A DNA stretch of 64,000 nucleotides from an uncultured Desulfovibrionaceae bacterium (GTDB lineage: Bacteria > Desulfobacterota > Desulfovibrionia > Desulfovibrionales > Desulfovibrionaceae), in NCBI GenBank assembly GCA_949741925.1, contig CATJOY010000043.1, positions 36,097-100,096 on the forward strand, given 5' to 3'. The notes under the pieces were generated by a model. That model searched no databases, was not told the DNA's origin, and saw only the letters and a list, made by a program, of their open reading frames with translations. Each line of letters opens with the position of its first letter. Within the stretch, counting starts at the first letter, position 1. Shown in pieces: positions 44,928-54,132 of this stretch. Made by a program: the position numbers and the translations under genes.

Positions 44928-45178
44928 CTCTTGCTATGTCTGTTTACCTGACTAAAGCCGTACTTATGATGCCCGGAGGGCCTCCCGGCCAACCGGGCAC
45001 TGCCTCATCGTGTCCCGCGCTGCAGGCCTCGGCATCGAGAGAAAACTCCCCACCGGTCAGGCCACAAGCTGCCGCCTGAAGAGCAATGCAGTTGCCGACC
45101 AGTCAGCGCCCTTACGATCACAAAGGGAAAAAGGGGCTTTGCCAAACAGCCCAGTCTTGGCAAATGCTCTGTGCTCCC

Positions 45179-46168
45179 TCACCACCATTTGCACAGCAGT
45201 CTGGAAAGCGGCGATCTGCCGGTTCCGGATTGGGCGATGCTGTCTATCATCGACCAGAACTGTTGAGCGATGGTCTGCGGGGATACATAGTTCAGCACCT
45301 GCCGCATTATCTCAAGGCCGTCGCGCCACACTTTCCCCCCGAACTCTTCTTTGGCTCTCTCAAGAAATGAGCGGACAACCTCTTCGTTCAGCTCTCCCTT
45401 GATCAAATAGGGATAGTCATTACCGAGATAATACCTGGCATCGCCGTCATCTTCATGGACCAATATATTTGAGGAGCAGGTCGCAGCAATAAAGCCCTTG
45501 GTAAACGGCTTAAAAACAGGATCATCCAGGATAGGCCGGACCGCGTAATGGAAATTTGCTTTATGCAGCTCAGGAATCCAATCCACGCTTGCCGGATAAG
45601 GCAGATCCGTAAAATAGGGACGAATATAGGGAAATACGGAATTATAGCATAAAAAATTCTTTTTTGCCCCGAAGTAATAGCCCGAAAATTTTGTAAGCGT
45701 ATTTTCAAAAGGCTTGACACGAGGATCAACGCAATGTTCACAAAAAAAGACAGGGATATCTTTTTGAATTGAGGTATAATAATCAAAACTTTTTCTGGTA
45801 CATGAGACTATTGCATCAGCATAACGAAGATTTTTTGTCGCCCTCTCAATCATTTCGTAGACCAGATAGTTATTCTGCCGTTTCAATTGACGCAAGATCG
45901 CTCTTTTTCTAAAAAACTTTTTATGTACAATGACAATTGAATTTTTCACCCCCTCGGTGCTGTTTGTACAAATTTGCTGCCAGCCCCGTGGCTTGAACGG
46001 TTCAATAAGATGCGCGTGCATCAAGCTGCGCACAAAAGCCGAAGGCCAGATAGAGGTATACACTGAAGGCTGCATGACCTTCTGCAAAAAGTCGGATTTC
46101 TCGGGGAAAAAGAAGTATTTTTCCGGATTCTCGGAGTGAAAAAGATAAAAAACTTTTTTTTCCAGCAT
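45179..46168 (-). CDS. AT-rich orphan gene, possible glycosyltransferase
   Basis: A 329-residue soluble protein I do not recognise with certainty. It is rich in Phe, Tyr, Lys and Ile, with many A/T-ending codons, unlike the neighbours. Sequences such as DAIVSCTRKSFDYY, VFFCEHCVDPRVKPF and FIAATCSSNILVHEDDG, followed by a stretch with DYPYLIKG, recall the C-terminal part of surface-polysaccharide glycosyltransferases (a nucleotide-sugar site with an E-D-x-G pattern). GAGGAAC precedes ATG 46168. It likely came by transfer. No other sugar gene adjoins it. Confidence 0.65.
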   Translation of the reverse strand: MLEKKVFYLFHSENPEKYFFFPEKSDFLQKVMQPSVYTSIWPSAFVRSLMHAHLIEPFKPRGWQQICTNSTEGVKNSIVIVHKKFFRKRAILRQLKRQNNYLVYEMIERATKNLRYADAIVSCTRKSFDYYTSIQKDIPVFFCEHCVDPRVKPFENTLTKFSGYYFGAKKNFLCYNSVFPYIRPYFTDLPYPASVDWIPELHKANFHYAVRPILDDPVFKPFTKGFIAATCSSNILVHEDDGDARYYLGNDYPYLIKGELNEEVVRSFLERAKEEFGGKVWRDGLEIMRQVLNYVSPQTIAQQFWSMIDSIAQSGTGRSPLSRLLCKWW

Positions 46169-46500
46169 ATAGTTCCTCTTTGGCGTCGGATGCCGTAGCT
46201 CCCTGCGGCGCGCCGCCCCGCATGCTCCAGTAACAACGGAGAGGCCGGCCCATCCGAAATACTTCTCAGATACGGTACAGCCGTTTCCGCCGTAAGGAAG
46301 GAAAGACTATTGTAAAAGCCCTGTCGCACACCAATAGGTGAGAAACCTATCCAGGGCAGCCGCATTTGTACAGCAAAATCCCCCGCGGAAAAAATCATCG
46401 CTACGGCTTTTCTTTTTCCGGACTTTGGAGCAAACACTATTTACTAAGGATCTACGCTTTCTAAGCAGCACTCGTAGACCGTCATTTTCAGGAGGGAGCT
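46169..46500. other. 332-base divergent region before the Fe-S protein gene
   Basis: No gene. A two-part hairpin at 46318-46357 combines GCCCTG/CAGGGC with an inner ATAGGT/ACCTAT. AGGAGG just before 46501 is the ribosome site of the Fe-S protein gene. Confidence 0.45.
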
Positions 46501-47772
46501 ATGGCCCATCATCATAACAATTCCGCTTACGGTCGTCTGGCGGAGCGTTTGAACCGCTTTCCTCAGGGCGCTCCGCCCACCCCGCTCCTTTTTGATATTT
46601 TAAAAATGTTGTTTTCCGAAGAAGAGGCCGGCCTGGTCGCGCTATTGCCCATAAAGCCCTTTACTGCCGCAGATGCAGCCAAAGCCTGGCGTCGCTCCCC
46701 GGCGGAAAGCGCCCGTATCCTGGATGCGCTGGCCTCGCGGGCCGTGCTCCTGGATATGGACCAAAACGGCGAACAGGTGTACTGCCTGCCGCCGCCCATG
46801 GCCGGCTTTTTTGAATTCGCCTTCATGCGGGTGCGCAACGACATTGACCAAAAAGCCCTTGCCGAACTCTTTGAGCAATATGTCAGCCTTGAGGATGACT
46901 TCATGCGCGCCCTGTTCGTGCAGGGAGAAACCGGTCTCGGCAGGGTATTCGTGCAGGAGGAATCCCTAGACGAGGCCGCGCGCCTGGAAATTCTGGATTA
47001 CGAGCGAGCCGCCCATGTTGTTGATGCAGCCCGAACCATAGCTGTGGGCATGTGCTATTGCCGCCATAAAAAGGAGCACCTGGGAACCGCCTGCGATGCG
47101 CCCATGGATATCTGCCTGACCTTCGATACCCCGGCCCGGTCCCTGATCAAGCACGGCCATGCTCGAGCCATAGATAAAGCCGAATGCAACGACCTGCTGC
47201 AGGAGGCCCGCGCGCGCAGGCTGGTTCAGTTCGGCGAGAACGCTCGAGAAGGTGTGACTTTTATCTGCAACTGCTGCGGCTGCTGCTGCGAAGCACTAAA
47301 CGCGGTAAAACGCTTCGGCATCACCCAAACCATCCACTCCGACTTCATCATCAGCCTGGATACAACAACCTGTATCGGCTGCGGCCGCTGCCTGCGGGCC
47401 TGCCCTGTCAACGCCCTGCACGAGCGGGAGGCGGCTTCGACAGAGGAAGCCCGCCGGGGAACGCCGGAGCTTCGTGCGGATATCTGCTTGGGTTGCGGGG
47501 TCTGCGTCCCTATCTGTCCAACCGGGAGCCTTAAACTGATCCGACGGCCGGACCGGACCATCACACCACTGAACACGGCCCACCGTCTGGTCCTGATGGC
47601 CGCCGAGCGCGGTACCCTGCAAGACCTTATCTTTGACAACCAGGTTCTGTTCAGCCACCGGCTGGCCGCCGCCGTTCTCGGGGCTGTGCTGCAACTGCCT
47701 CCCCTCCAACGCAACCTGGCTCAAAAACAACTGAAATCCAGATATGTGGAACGGTTGCTGAAAAATATGTAG
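46501..47772 (+). CDS. Multi-cysteine 4Fe-4S protein with a CNCCGCCC motif
   Basis: A 423-residue cytoplasmic protein. The His-rich start MAHHHNNSAY precedes a helical region without known motifs (to about 180). Then come CYC (185/187) with Cys198 and Cys205, the dense FICNCCGCCCEAL motif at 255-266, and two 4Fe-4S ferredoxin sites: Cys291, 294, 297, 301 and Cys329, 332, 335, 339. The last 75 residues are helical and cysteine-free. Related proteins with the double motif occur in anaerobes and are of unknown function; electron transfer or a sensing role is likely. AGGAGG precedes the ATG. Confidence 0.85.
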   Translation: MAHHHNNSAYGRLAERLNRFPQGAPPTPLLFDILKMLFSEEEAGLVALLPIKPFTAADAAKAWRRSPAESARILDALASRAVLLDMDQNGEQVYCLPPPMAGFFEFAFMRVRNDIDQKALAELFEQYVSLEDDFMRALFVQGETGLGRVFVQEESLDEAARLEILDYERAAHVVDAARTIAVGMCYCRHKKEHLGTACDAPMDICLTFDTPARSLIKHGHARAIDKAECNDLLQEARARRLVQFGENAREGVTFICNCCGCCCEALNAVKRFGITQTIHSDFIISLDTTTCIGCGRCLRACPVNALHEREAASTEEARRGTPELRADICLGCGVCVPICPTGSLKLIRRPDRTITPLNTAHRLVLMAAERGTLQDLIFDNQVLFSHRLAAAVLGAVLQLPPLQRNLAQKQLKSRYVERLLKNM

Positions 47773-47872
47773 CCGAACCGGAAAAACGCAACAGAAGAGA
47801 AGCGTGGAGAATATGCTGATCCCCCGGTGGGGTTTTCCCCTCCGGCGGCCGGAACCGCCGCCGGGGGGGATC

Positions 47873-49261
47873 TCAGCCGACCATCCGGATCGAATGCCAG
47901 CGCCTGCTACGGTAGCGCAGCATAGCCAATCCGGCCATAATGATAACATACACACTGAGCACGAGCCACAGGGAATGCAGCGAAGCCAAACCGAGATACT
48001 TAAGGGCCAGCACGGGCAATACAAGGCAGAACAGACCGGTTCCCCCCAAAATAAGCATAATAACCAGGGTATCGCCGGCACCTTTGAGCGCGCCCAGATA
48101 CACGATGTTGCAGGAATCCGCCAGGGTGTACAGGGCCACGTAATATAAGAGCACAATGCCCGTCTCCCTCACGCCGACAAAGGAATCCCCCGCGTCCGCC
48201 GGCCGGAAGAGATCCATCAACGGGCCGCCGAACAACACAAAGCACAAAGCAATCGGCAGCATGTATGCAAGAGACATGTGCAGCGCGCTGATGGTCACCT
48301 GCTCGGCATCAAGGGGTTTCTGCCTGCCCATAGCCTGCCCCGTCAGGGTGGCTATGGCCGAGGTGAGGCCAAGCATGGGCATGAATACCAGCGTATTGAT
48401 GGTAAGCGCAATGTTGCTGGCTGCAAGAGCATCCCGACCAAGCTTGCCAACTTCCAGGACAAACCAGGCAAAGCCCACCACTTCCATGAACATGCTGAGA
48501 CCGCTGGGAAAGCCATAGCGAACAAGACGCCTGAACATATCGCCATTGAGACGCCAACCGCGCAAAACGGCTAAATGCCTATCGTTCCGCCGGGTAAAAA
48601 TACGGCAGGCCAAAACCATAGAACAGAAAATCCAGCCTGTTACCGTGGCATAGCCCGCCCCGGCAATACCAAGTTCAGGCAGACCGCATTTGCCGAAAAT
48701 AAAAATATAATCCAGGGGCACATTCAAAATGGTGGCTGTAATGTTGGCGACCATCACCGGGCGGGTAATGCCCCGCCCTACAAAAAAACCGCTAAAAACA
48801 GCGCTTAACAGAAAAAATACCCCTCCGGCACTGAGTATACGGAAATAGGTGATTTCCATATCAAGAAGCGCCGGGCCGTGATCCGCCCAGATAAACAGCG
48901 GGCGCGCCGCCAGAAAAAACAAACCAAGTACAAGACCGCCGCCCAAGGCCGCCCAAACGCCCTGCCAAAGCGCTGGCCCAACCTTCTCCGATAGCCGAGC
49001 CCCGGTATACTGAGCAATAAGCACGGAAACATAGCCGCAGAATCCCATCAAGGTCAGTTGGGGAACCATGCCGATAGCCCCGGCGGCCCCTGCCGCAGCG
49101 ATGGCATCCACGGAATAATGGCTGAGAAACAGTCTGTCTGTAAATTGCATCAAGGTTGAGGAAGCCATGCTGGCAATCAGGGGGAGCCCGACGCGCAACA
49201 CTTCCCGGTACCCGAAGGGGGCGGACCAGCGTTCCGTAAAACTATGTGCGAAAGAAACCAT
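47873..49261 (-). CDS. MATE-family efflux transporter
   Basis: A 462-residue protein with twelve helices in two similar halves. The first half has PLIASMASSTLMQFTDRLFLSHY, split here as LIASMASSTLMQFTDRLFL, and the second VGFAWFVLEVGKLGRDALAA, as in the MatE domain (PF01554). It exports cationic drugs or metabolites with Na+ or H+. ATG 49261 was chosen because it is followed directly by the family-like part; the open frame upstream to 49501 is not conserved in style. Confidence 0.92.
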   Translation of the reverse strand: MVSFAHSFTERWSAPFGYREVLRVGLPLIASMASSTLMQFTDRLFLSHYSVDAIAAAGAAGAIGMVPQLTLMGFCGYVSVLIAQYTGARLSEKVGPALWQGVWAALGGGLVLGLFFLAARPLFIWADHGPALLDMEITYFRILSAGGVFFLLSAVFSGFFVGRGITRPVMVANITATILNVPLDYIFIFGKCGLPELGIAGAGYATVTGWIFCSMVLACRIFTRRNDRHLAVLRGWRLNGDMFRRLVRYGFPSGLSMFMEVVGFAWFVLEVGKLGRDALAASNIALTINTLVFMPMLGLTSAIATLTGQAMGRQKPLDAEQVTISALHMSLAYMLPIALCFVLFGGPLMDLFRPADAGDSFVGVRETGIVLLYYVALYTLADSCNIVYLGALKGAGDTLVIMLILGGTGLFCLVLPVLALKYLGLASLHSLWLVLSVYVIIMAGLAMLRYRSRRWHSIRMVG

Positions 49262-49701
49262 AACGTCACCAAAAAAGTAGATAGAGAGAAAGAGTATACC
49301 ATCTCTGCAACGAAGGAATGTTTCCATCTCCCTCAGCGAAAGCGGATAAACACCCTCGTCTGTATTTGAAGAAGTATATATACTGATCCTCGTTAGAGCA
49401 AGAACGATGCCTCTAGGCAAATCTTTTACTTTTACCCTGGAAAATAGACCTTTTAGAATAAAACAACGGCACACCGTGCCTGCCGCTGCATCACAGCGCA
49501 AGGTAGTTTGATCGAGAAACAGGCCTCATTTTCAGAGACACGCGCATCCGGGAGCCCGGCGCGTGCTGGAAAATTGCCTGTGTCCGTAGGTGTGCAACGG
49601 GTATCGTCCGCACAGGTGCGGTATCAGCCGCACAGGCAACCGTTTCAGGGGGCACGAATACAGCTCTTTTCATTGCCAGGCTTTCAGGCTATACAGGCGA
49701 C
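49262..49701. other. 440-base divergent region between the MATE and PAP2 genes
   Basis: No gene supported. It carries an imperfect tandem repeat at 49600-49639: GGTATCGTCCGCACAGGTGC followed by GGTATCAGCCGCACAGGCAA. A related TTGCCTGTG lies at 49574. This may be a binding site; the promoters of both genes should be here. Confidence 0.4.
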
Positions 49702-50373
49702 ATGAAGAGCGCATACCCCATAGCCTTGCACCTTCTTTGCCTGATCCCCCTGATCACCATACTCATCGCATTGTGGGCGGTCTTCGGTAACGAAGACGTG
49801 ATTTATGCTTTTTTTACGGCCTACCGAGCCGACCACGAAAACCTGACCCGGGGCGTAAAGTTTTTCAGTTCCTGGGGCAATGTATTGTTCTATCCTGTGT
49901 ATGGTCTGATGCTGCTAACCGGGACACGCTGCAAAAAACCTGAACTAACCCGCTTTGTTCTGGCCTGGTTGCTGGCCCAGATTATCGTGCCGCTGCTCCT
50001 GGGCCGGATTTTCAAGTTTGCTGTGGGCCGCCCCCGTCCCATGACCGGCGGCTCTTGTGTGCCCTTTGCCCTGGATTCCGCCCACCACTCGTTCCCCTCA
50101 GGCCATACCATGGAGACAACCGGCTCCTGTCTCCCCTTGATACAGCGCTACCGAAGTGTTCTGCTAACCCTGTTTCTCGGTCTGTTTCTCGCGGCTATGG
50201 GATTTTCACGTGTGTATCTCAGCATGCACCACCCCACCGATGTTGCCGCGGCCTTGGTCCTCGGCAGTTTCGGCGGATGGCTTTCTTGGCGTTTCGCTCA
50301 TCTGCCGCTCTACTGGTGGCGCCAACTAAAACGGCATAAAGACAAGCCCAAAATGCCCTGGCGCGGCATCTAA
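49702..50373 (+). CDS. PAP2-family phosphatase
   Basis: A 223-residue membrane protein with about five or six helices. The three catalytic motifs are KFAVGRPRP, then PSGHT, then SRVYLSMHHPTD, intact and in order, as in acid phosphatase/lipid phosphatase (type 2) enzymes. It could dephosphorylate undecaprenyl pyrophosphate or lipid A. The GT39 gene follows by 43 bases with its own ribosome site, which suggests a common role in lipid-linked sugar transfer. Confidence 0.92.
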   Translation: MKSAYPIALHLLCLIPLITILIALWAVFGNEDVIYAFFTAYRADHENLTRGVKFFSSWGNVLFYPVYGLMLLTGTRCKKPELTRFVLAWLLAQIIVPLLLGRIFKFAVGRPRPMTGGSCVPFALDSAHHSFPSGHTMETTGSCLPLIQRYRSVLLTLFLGLFLAAMGFSRVYLSMHHPTDVAAALVLGSFGGWLSWRFAHLPLYWWRQLKRHKDKPKMPWRGI

Positions 50374-50416
50374 GCAGCGGAACCGGTGGCGGGCAGAAGA
50401 TATAAAGGAGAGTTTC

Positions 50417-53400
50417 ATGAACGAGCATGATCCCACCCGGAATTCCCGAAACGACGAGGCCCCCGGGCATAGAAACAGCCCGGAAGACCGGCCCCGGGCA
50501 TCACGGGAAACCGCCGCTGAATCTTCCAGCATCCCGGAAACTCGCTCTGCCCTCAACTCCAAGCTTGGCGGTAATCCAACCTCTTCCTCCTCGGCCCCGA
50601 AAGATTCGGCGCCTCCACACGAATGGACTGTCTCCGATAGCATCACCCCAAATAAAAAGGACAACCAGGCTATTATCCAGGAGGGGCTCGGGGAAACCAC
50701 CGAACCGGCCGGGGTCAGCCCTTGCCCACCCCCGCCCAATATTCCCTTGCCCGGCACAACGTTTTCGGAACACGCCGTATCCGAACCCTTCTCGTCCGCG
50801 CTCTCAGCGCCGAACGGCTCCGAGCCAGCCCTTTCCGATGCTGCTGCATCCTTGACAGCGCCTCCTCAACGTGCCGCGCTGGAAACCTCAGCGTCGGCAA
50901 CGCTAACCTCCGGCGACGCTGCCTCCCCCCAGGCAACCATGCCCTCCGCCGCTGATCCCGTGTCCGAGACCGACGGCACGGAAACAGCCGGCGAGCCTGT
51001 TGCCGCCTGGAACATGGGCTGGGACGGCAAACCCATTACAGAAGAAATCCCCTCTGTTGACGAAATGCCGCTGGCGGCAGAGGTCTCCTCAAGCATGGCT
51101 GCAACCGCACAAAGTGCCGAGCAGGAGCAGACGGCCAAGCCGAAGAAAAATGCTCAAAAGCCCAAAGCGCCCGCCTCCCCCGTTCCCCCGCCCTTTAACG
51201 GCAAGCGCCTGGGGCCGCTGCTCCATTCGGAAGCCATGATGACCGCTCCGGACGGCAGTCTTATTCCGGTCCAGCCGACTGTTGCCTCTCGCCTTTACAC
51301 GGTGCTGGCCTTTTTCCCGCTGCTCCCGCTGCTGCTCATTCTGGCAGCCCAGGTACTGTTCACTCTGGATGTCCGTGCTCTCTGGTATTCCGATGAAGTC
51401 CGCTACGCCAATGCCTTCCAAAATATGGTCGGCGGCGGGCACTGGGTTGTTCTGCACCTCGATGATGTTGTTTATCCCGATAAACCGCCTCTGTATTTCT
51501 GGTTCTTGGCCGCCCTGCAAAAAATCCCCGGCCTGGAGATGATCCCCGGGGCCTCAACCTTGCCTGGTCTGTTCTTTTTCGGCTCGGCTGTTTCCGGGCT
51601 GCTTTGCCTGTTGGCCACTTACGCCCTGGCCAGGCTGGTCGGCCGCCTGGACCGCAAAGGAGCGCTCGCGGCAGGCATTATCCTGCTCTCCGGCTTTTTC
51701 TTCTCCGGTCTTTTGCATTACCTGCGCATGGACCTGTTGTTCACCGCGTTGATCACCCTCAGCCATATTTTGTTGTTCCATGCCCTGGTCCGGCAAAAAG
51801 CCTACGGGTTGATCATCATAGCCTTCCTCAGCGCCGGGGCGGCTACCCTGACCAAGGGCCCCTTTGGGCTGGCCTTGCCGCTCCTGGCCGGAATTTTCTT
51901 CGTCATCTGGCAAGGCAGATTCCGGCGGCTCTTTCGGCTGGATATGCTCCTGGGGCTGTTTATCGGCCTGGCCGTGCCCGCCGTTTGGCTGTATTTTGCT
52001 TGGCAGGCCGAAGGCCAGGGATTCATCGACAATATCTTCAACCAGCAGATCGTGGGGCGTGCCCTGGATACCTGGCACCATCCCCAACCCTGGTACCACT
52101 ATGGCATCAGCCTGCCCCTGATTTGGCTGCCCTGGACCCTGCTGCTCTTCTTTCTGCCCTGGGGAAGAGTATTCAAAAAAGAAACCCGAACCGCCCTCAA
52201 GGCTTCGCGCACGCCCCAAACAGCAGGCCTGGCCTATCTCTGGTGTTCCCTGCTCAGCGGGCTGCTCCTGCTCTCGGCCATCAGCATCAAGCTGCCCATC
52301 TATTGCCTGCCGCTCTTCCCGCCGCTGGCCGTGCTTTCGGGCAGAGCCCTGCTGCGCCTGCGCCCCAGCGCCTCCAAGGGCATGCAGTGGGCGCTTGCCA
52401 TCGTGTTGTTCCTCGTAGGCCTTACGCTGCTGCTCCTGCCCCTTTTCCCCTCGCTGCTGCCGCTGCCCGTGCTGCCTGAAGGCCTGTACATTGCCGGAGG
52501 CGTGGCCCTGGCCGCGGCCTGCATGATGGCCTTTCTACCCAACCCCAGACGGCCCGAAGGCATGCTTTTGGTCATATCCCTTTTCACGGCCGGTTTTGCC
52601 TACCCTGTCTGGAGCATTGGCGCGCCCGGCCTGGATGTATTCATGAGCCCCAAAGCCCAAGCCGAGGAAATCCGCGCGTTACGGGATAAGGGTTACTACG
52701 CCGGGGCCTATAAAGTTTACGGTGGAACCTACTCCTACTATGCGGGAACAGTACATGAGTTCAAAACCTGGGAAGCCGTTCAGGAGGCCTTGCCCAAACA
52801 CCCGAACATGGTACTGGCCCTCCGGGCATCCTTCTGGGATGACCTCGCGGAAAAACCCTCAGGCTTTGTGGAAATTGACCGCCAACGTATCGCTGAACGC
52901 GACTATGTGTTGGTAGCCAGACCTGACCCTAGGCCGACGCCTCCTCCCGCCTCCACACTTTCGGAGCATCCCGAAGGAGAGAAAACGGTTGCTCCTGAAA
53001 CAACAATTCCTGCAGTACCTCCAGCGAAAGCTCCCGAAGCCGGGACGGAAACCAAGCCCACGGCGCCTCTTCAGGTCCCGGCCGCGCAGCTTCACCCTGA
53101 AGAGCTTCCCCTTGAAGAGGCCCCTCACGCCATGCCCGAAGAGGCGCCGGCAGCTCCCTCCGTGCCTGATCCGGCCACGGCTACGACCGAACCACCGTTT
53201 GCAGAGCCTGTGCCCTCCCCCGCAGAAAGCACTGGAGCTGAAACATTTCAGGAGGCAAACGCTCCTTCGCCGGAATCCGGCGCTCTTGCCCCGGCGAGAG
53301 TAGCCAAGGAGGAGGATGCCGCCCAACCAACCGGGAAGCCCGCTATGACCGATCCGCAAGTTCTCCCCCAGGGAGACGAGGTCCGGCAAACGCCTTCTGC

Positions 53401-53560
53401 AGAGGCCGTTCCCGCAGCGGTTGCCTCCCCCGAAACCCTGCCCCCGACACAAGGGGAAGAAGCAGGCCCGCAGGATGCCGTTCCCGCCGGAAATCCGACG
53501 CCGCCAGCGTCCGCTGCCGAAACCATGGCTACACCACAGGGTGCAGCGGTGCAGAGATAG
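50417..53560 (+). CDS. GT39 (ArnT-like) glycosyltransferase with very long disordered tails
   Basis: A 1047-residue protein. Residues 1-285 are disordered, rich in Ala, Pro, Ser, Glu and Thr. The membrane part (about 288-770, about twelve helices) is of the ArnT/PMT family: YSDEVRYANAF (Asp326, Glu327) is the catalytic loop and YPDKPPLYFWFLAAL the lipid-linked donor site, with DLLFTALITLSH after it. About 65 residues of soluble domain follow, then a 205-residue Pro/Glu/Ala tail. Usual ArnT is about 550 residues, so both tails are unusual. It probably moves a sugar from undecaprenyl phosphate to an envelope target. It is preceded by a PAP2 gene and followed after 2 bases by fxsA. Confidence 0.9.
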   Translation: MNEHDPTRNSRNDEAPGHRNSPEDRPRASRETAAESSSIPETRSALNSKLGGNPTSSSSAPKDSAPPHEWTVSDSITPNKKDNQAIIQEGLGETTEPAGVSPCPPPPNIPLPGTTFSEHAVSEPFSSALSAPNGSEPALSDAAASLTAPPQRAALETSASATLTSGDAASPQATMPSAADPVSETDGTETAGEPVAAWNMGWDGKPITEEIPSVDEMPLAAEVSSSMAATAQSAEQEQTAKPKKNAQKPKAPASPVPPPFNGKRLGPLLHSEAMMTAPDGSLIPVQPTVASRLYTVLAFFPLLPLLLILAAQVLFTLDVRALWYSDEVRYANAFQNMVGGGHWVVLHLDDVVYPDKPPLYFWFLAALQKIPGLEMIPGASTLPGLFFFGSAVSGLLCLLATYALARLVGRLDRKGALAAGIILLSGFFFSGLLHYLRMDLLFTALITLSHILLFHALVRQKAYGLIIIAFLSAGAATLTKGPFGLALPLLAGIFFVIWQGRFRRLFRLDMLLGLFIGLAVPAVWLYFAWQAEGQGFIDNIFNQQIVGRALDTWHHPQPWYHYGISLPLIWLPWTLLLFFLPWGRVFKKETRTALKASRTPQTAGLAYLWCSLLSGLLLLSAISIKLPIYCLPLFPPLAVLSGRALLRLRPSASKGMQWALAIVLFLVGLTLLLLPLFPSLLPLPVLPEGLYIAGGVALAAACMMAFLPNPRRPEGMLLVISLFTAGFAYPVWSIGAPGLDVFMSPKAQAEEIRALRDKGYYAGAYKVYGGTYSYYAGTVHEFKTWEAVQEALPKHPNMVLALRASFWDDLAEKPSGFVEIDRQRIAERDYVLVARPDPRPTPPPASTLSEHPEGEKTVAPETTIPAVPPAKAPEAGTETKPTAPLQVPAAQLHPEELPLEEAPHAMPEEAPAAPSVPDPATATTEPPFAEPVPSPAESTGAETFQEANAPSPESGALAPARVAKEEDAAQPTGKPAMTDPQVLPQGDEVRQTPSAEAVPAAVASPETLPPTQGEEAGPQDAVPAGNPTPPASAAETMATPQGAAVQR

Positions 53561-53562
53561 CT

Positions 53563-54132
53563 ATGTTCAGATCCTGGCCACTCTTGCTGATCCTGTTTCC
53601 CGTCCTTGAACTTTATGTGTTGATCACGGTGGGCGGCAGGATCGGCGCCTTGAACACCATAGCCCTGGTTATCCTTTCCACCATGGCCGGCCTGGCTCTT
53701 CTGCGTCTGCGCGGCGCGCGCATCCTTTCACGTTTTCAGGAAGAGGCGGCCCGGGGGTGTGTTCCCTCCTCCCCACTCATGGATACCCTGGGGCTGATGG
53801 CGGCAGGCTGGCTGTTCCTTTTCCCGGGCTTTGTCTCGGATATACTGGCGCTGCTGCTGCTCATTCCGGCAACGCGTCACGGCCTTGCTTCCCTGCTGCG
53901 CCGCCGCATGGAATCCGGCCTATTCCGGGGAACCGTTCATACACACTACGCCCGGCGGGATGAAAACGGTAACGTTACCTGGACCTGCTCCACCACAAGC
54001 GAATCTCTTGATCGCCAAGAAATCGCCTCCCGCAACAACGTCATCATCGACTGCGAACCGGAACATTCAGGCAAGAACAAGGATTCCGGCACGCCTTCCA
54101 CTCCGGGCCCCGGAGGCGAGGGTGGGCACTGA
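53563..54132 (+). CDS. fxsA: FxsA-family membrane protein
   Basis: A 189-residue protein. The FxsA domain occupies residues 1-115: LILFPVLELYVLITVGGRIG and LLRLRGARILSRFQ, then LLIPATRHGLASLLRRR. FxsA in E. coli binds FxsA/PifA to relieve phage exclusion; its normal role is unknown. The C-terminal tail is acidic and Gly/Ser/Pro-rich. It starts 2 bases after the GT39 stop and overlaps the rhomboid gene. Confidence 0.88.
   Translation: MFRSWPLLLILFPVLELYVLITVGGRIGALNTIALVILSTMAGLALLRLRGARILSRFQEEAARGCVPSSPLMDTLGLMAAGWLFLFPGFVSDILALLLLIPATRHGLASLLRRRMESGLFRGTVHTHYARRDENGNVTWTCSTTSESLDRQEIASRNNVIIDCEPEHSGKNKDSGTPSTPGPGGEGGH

Noticed and set aside
53831..54121. N-terminal extension of the rhomboid
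   Set aside because: It overlaps fxsA in another frame; GTG 54122 has a good ribosome site and typical gene coupling.
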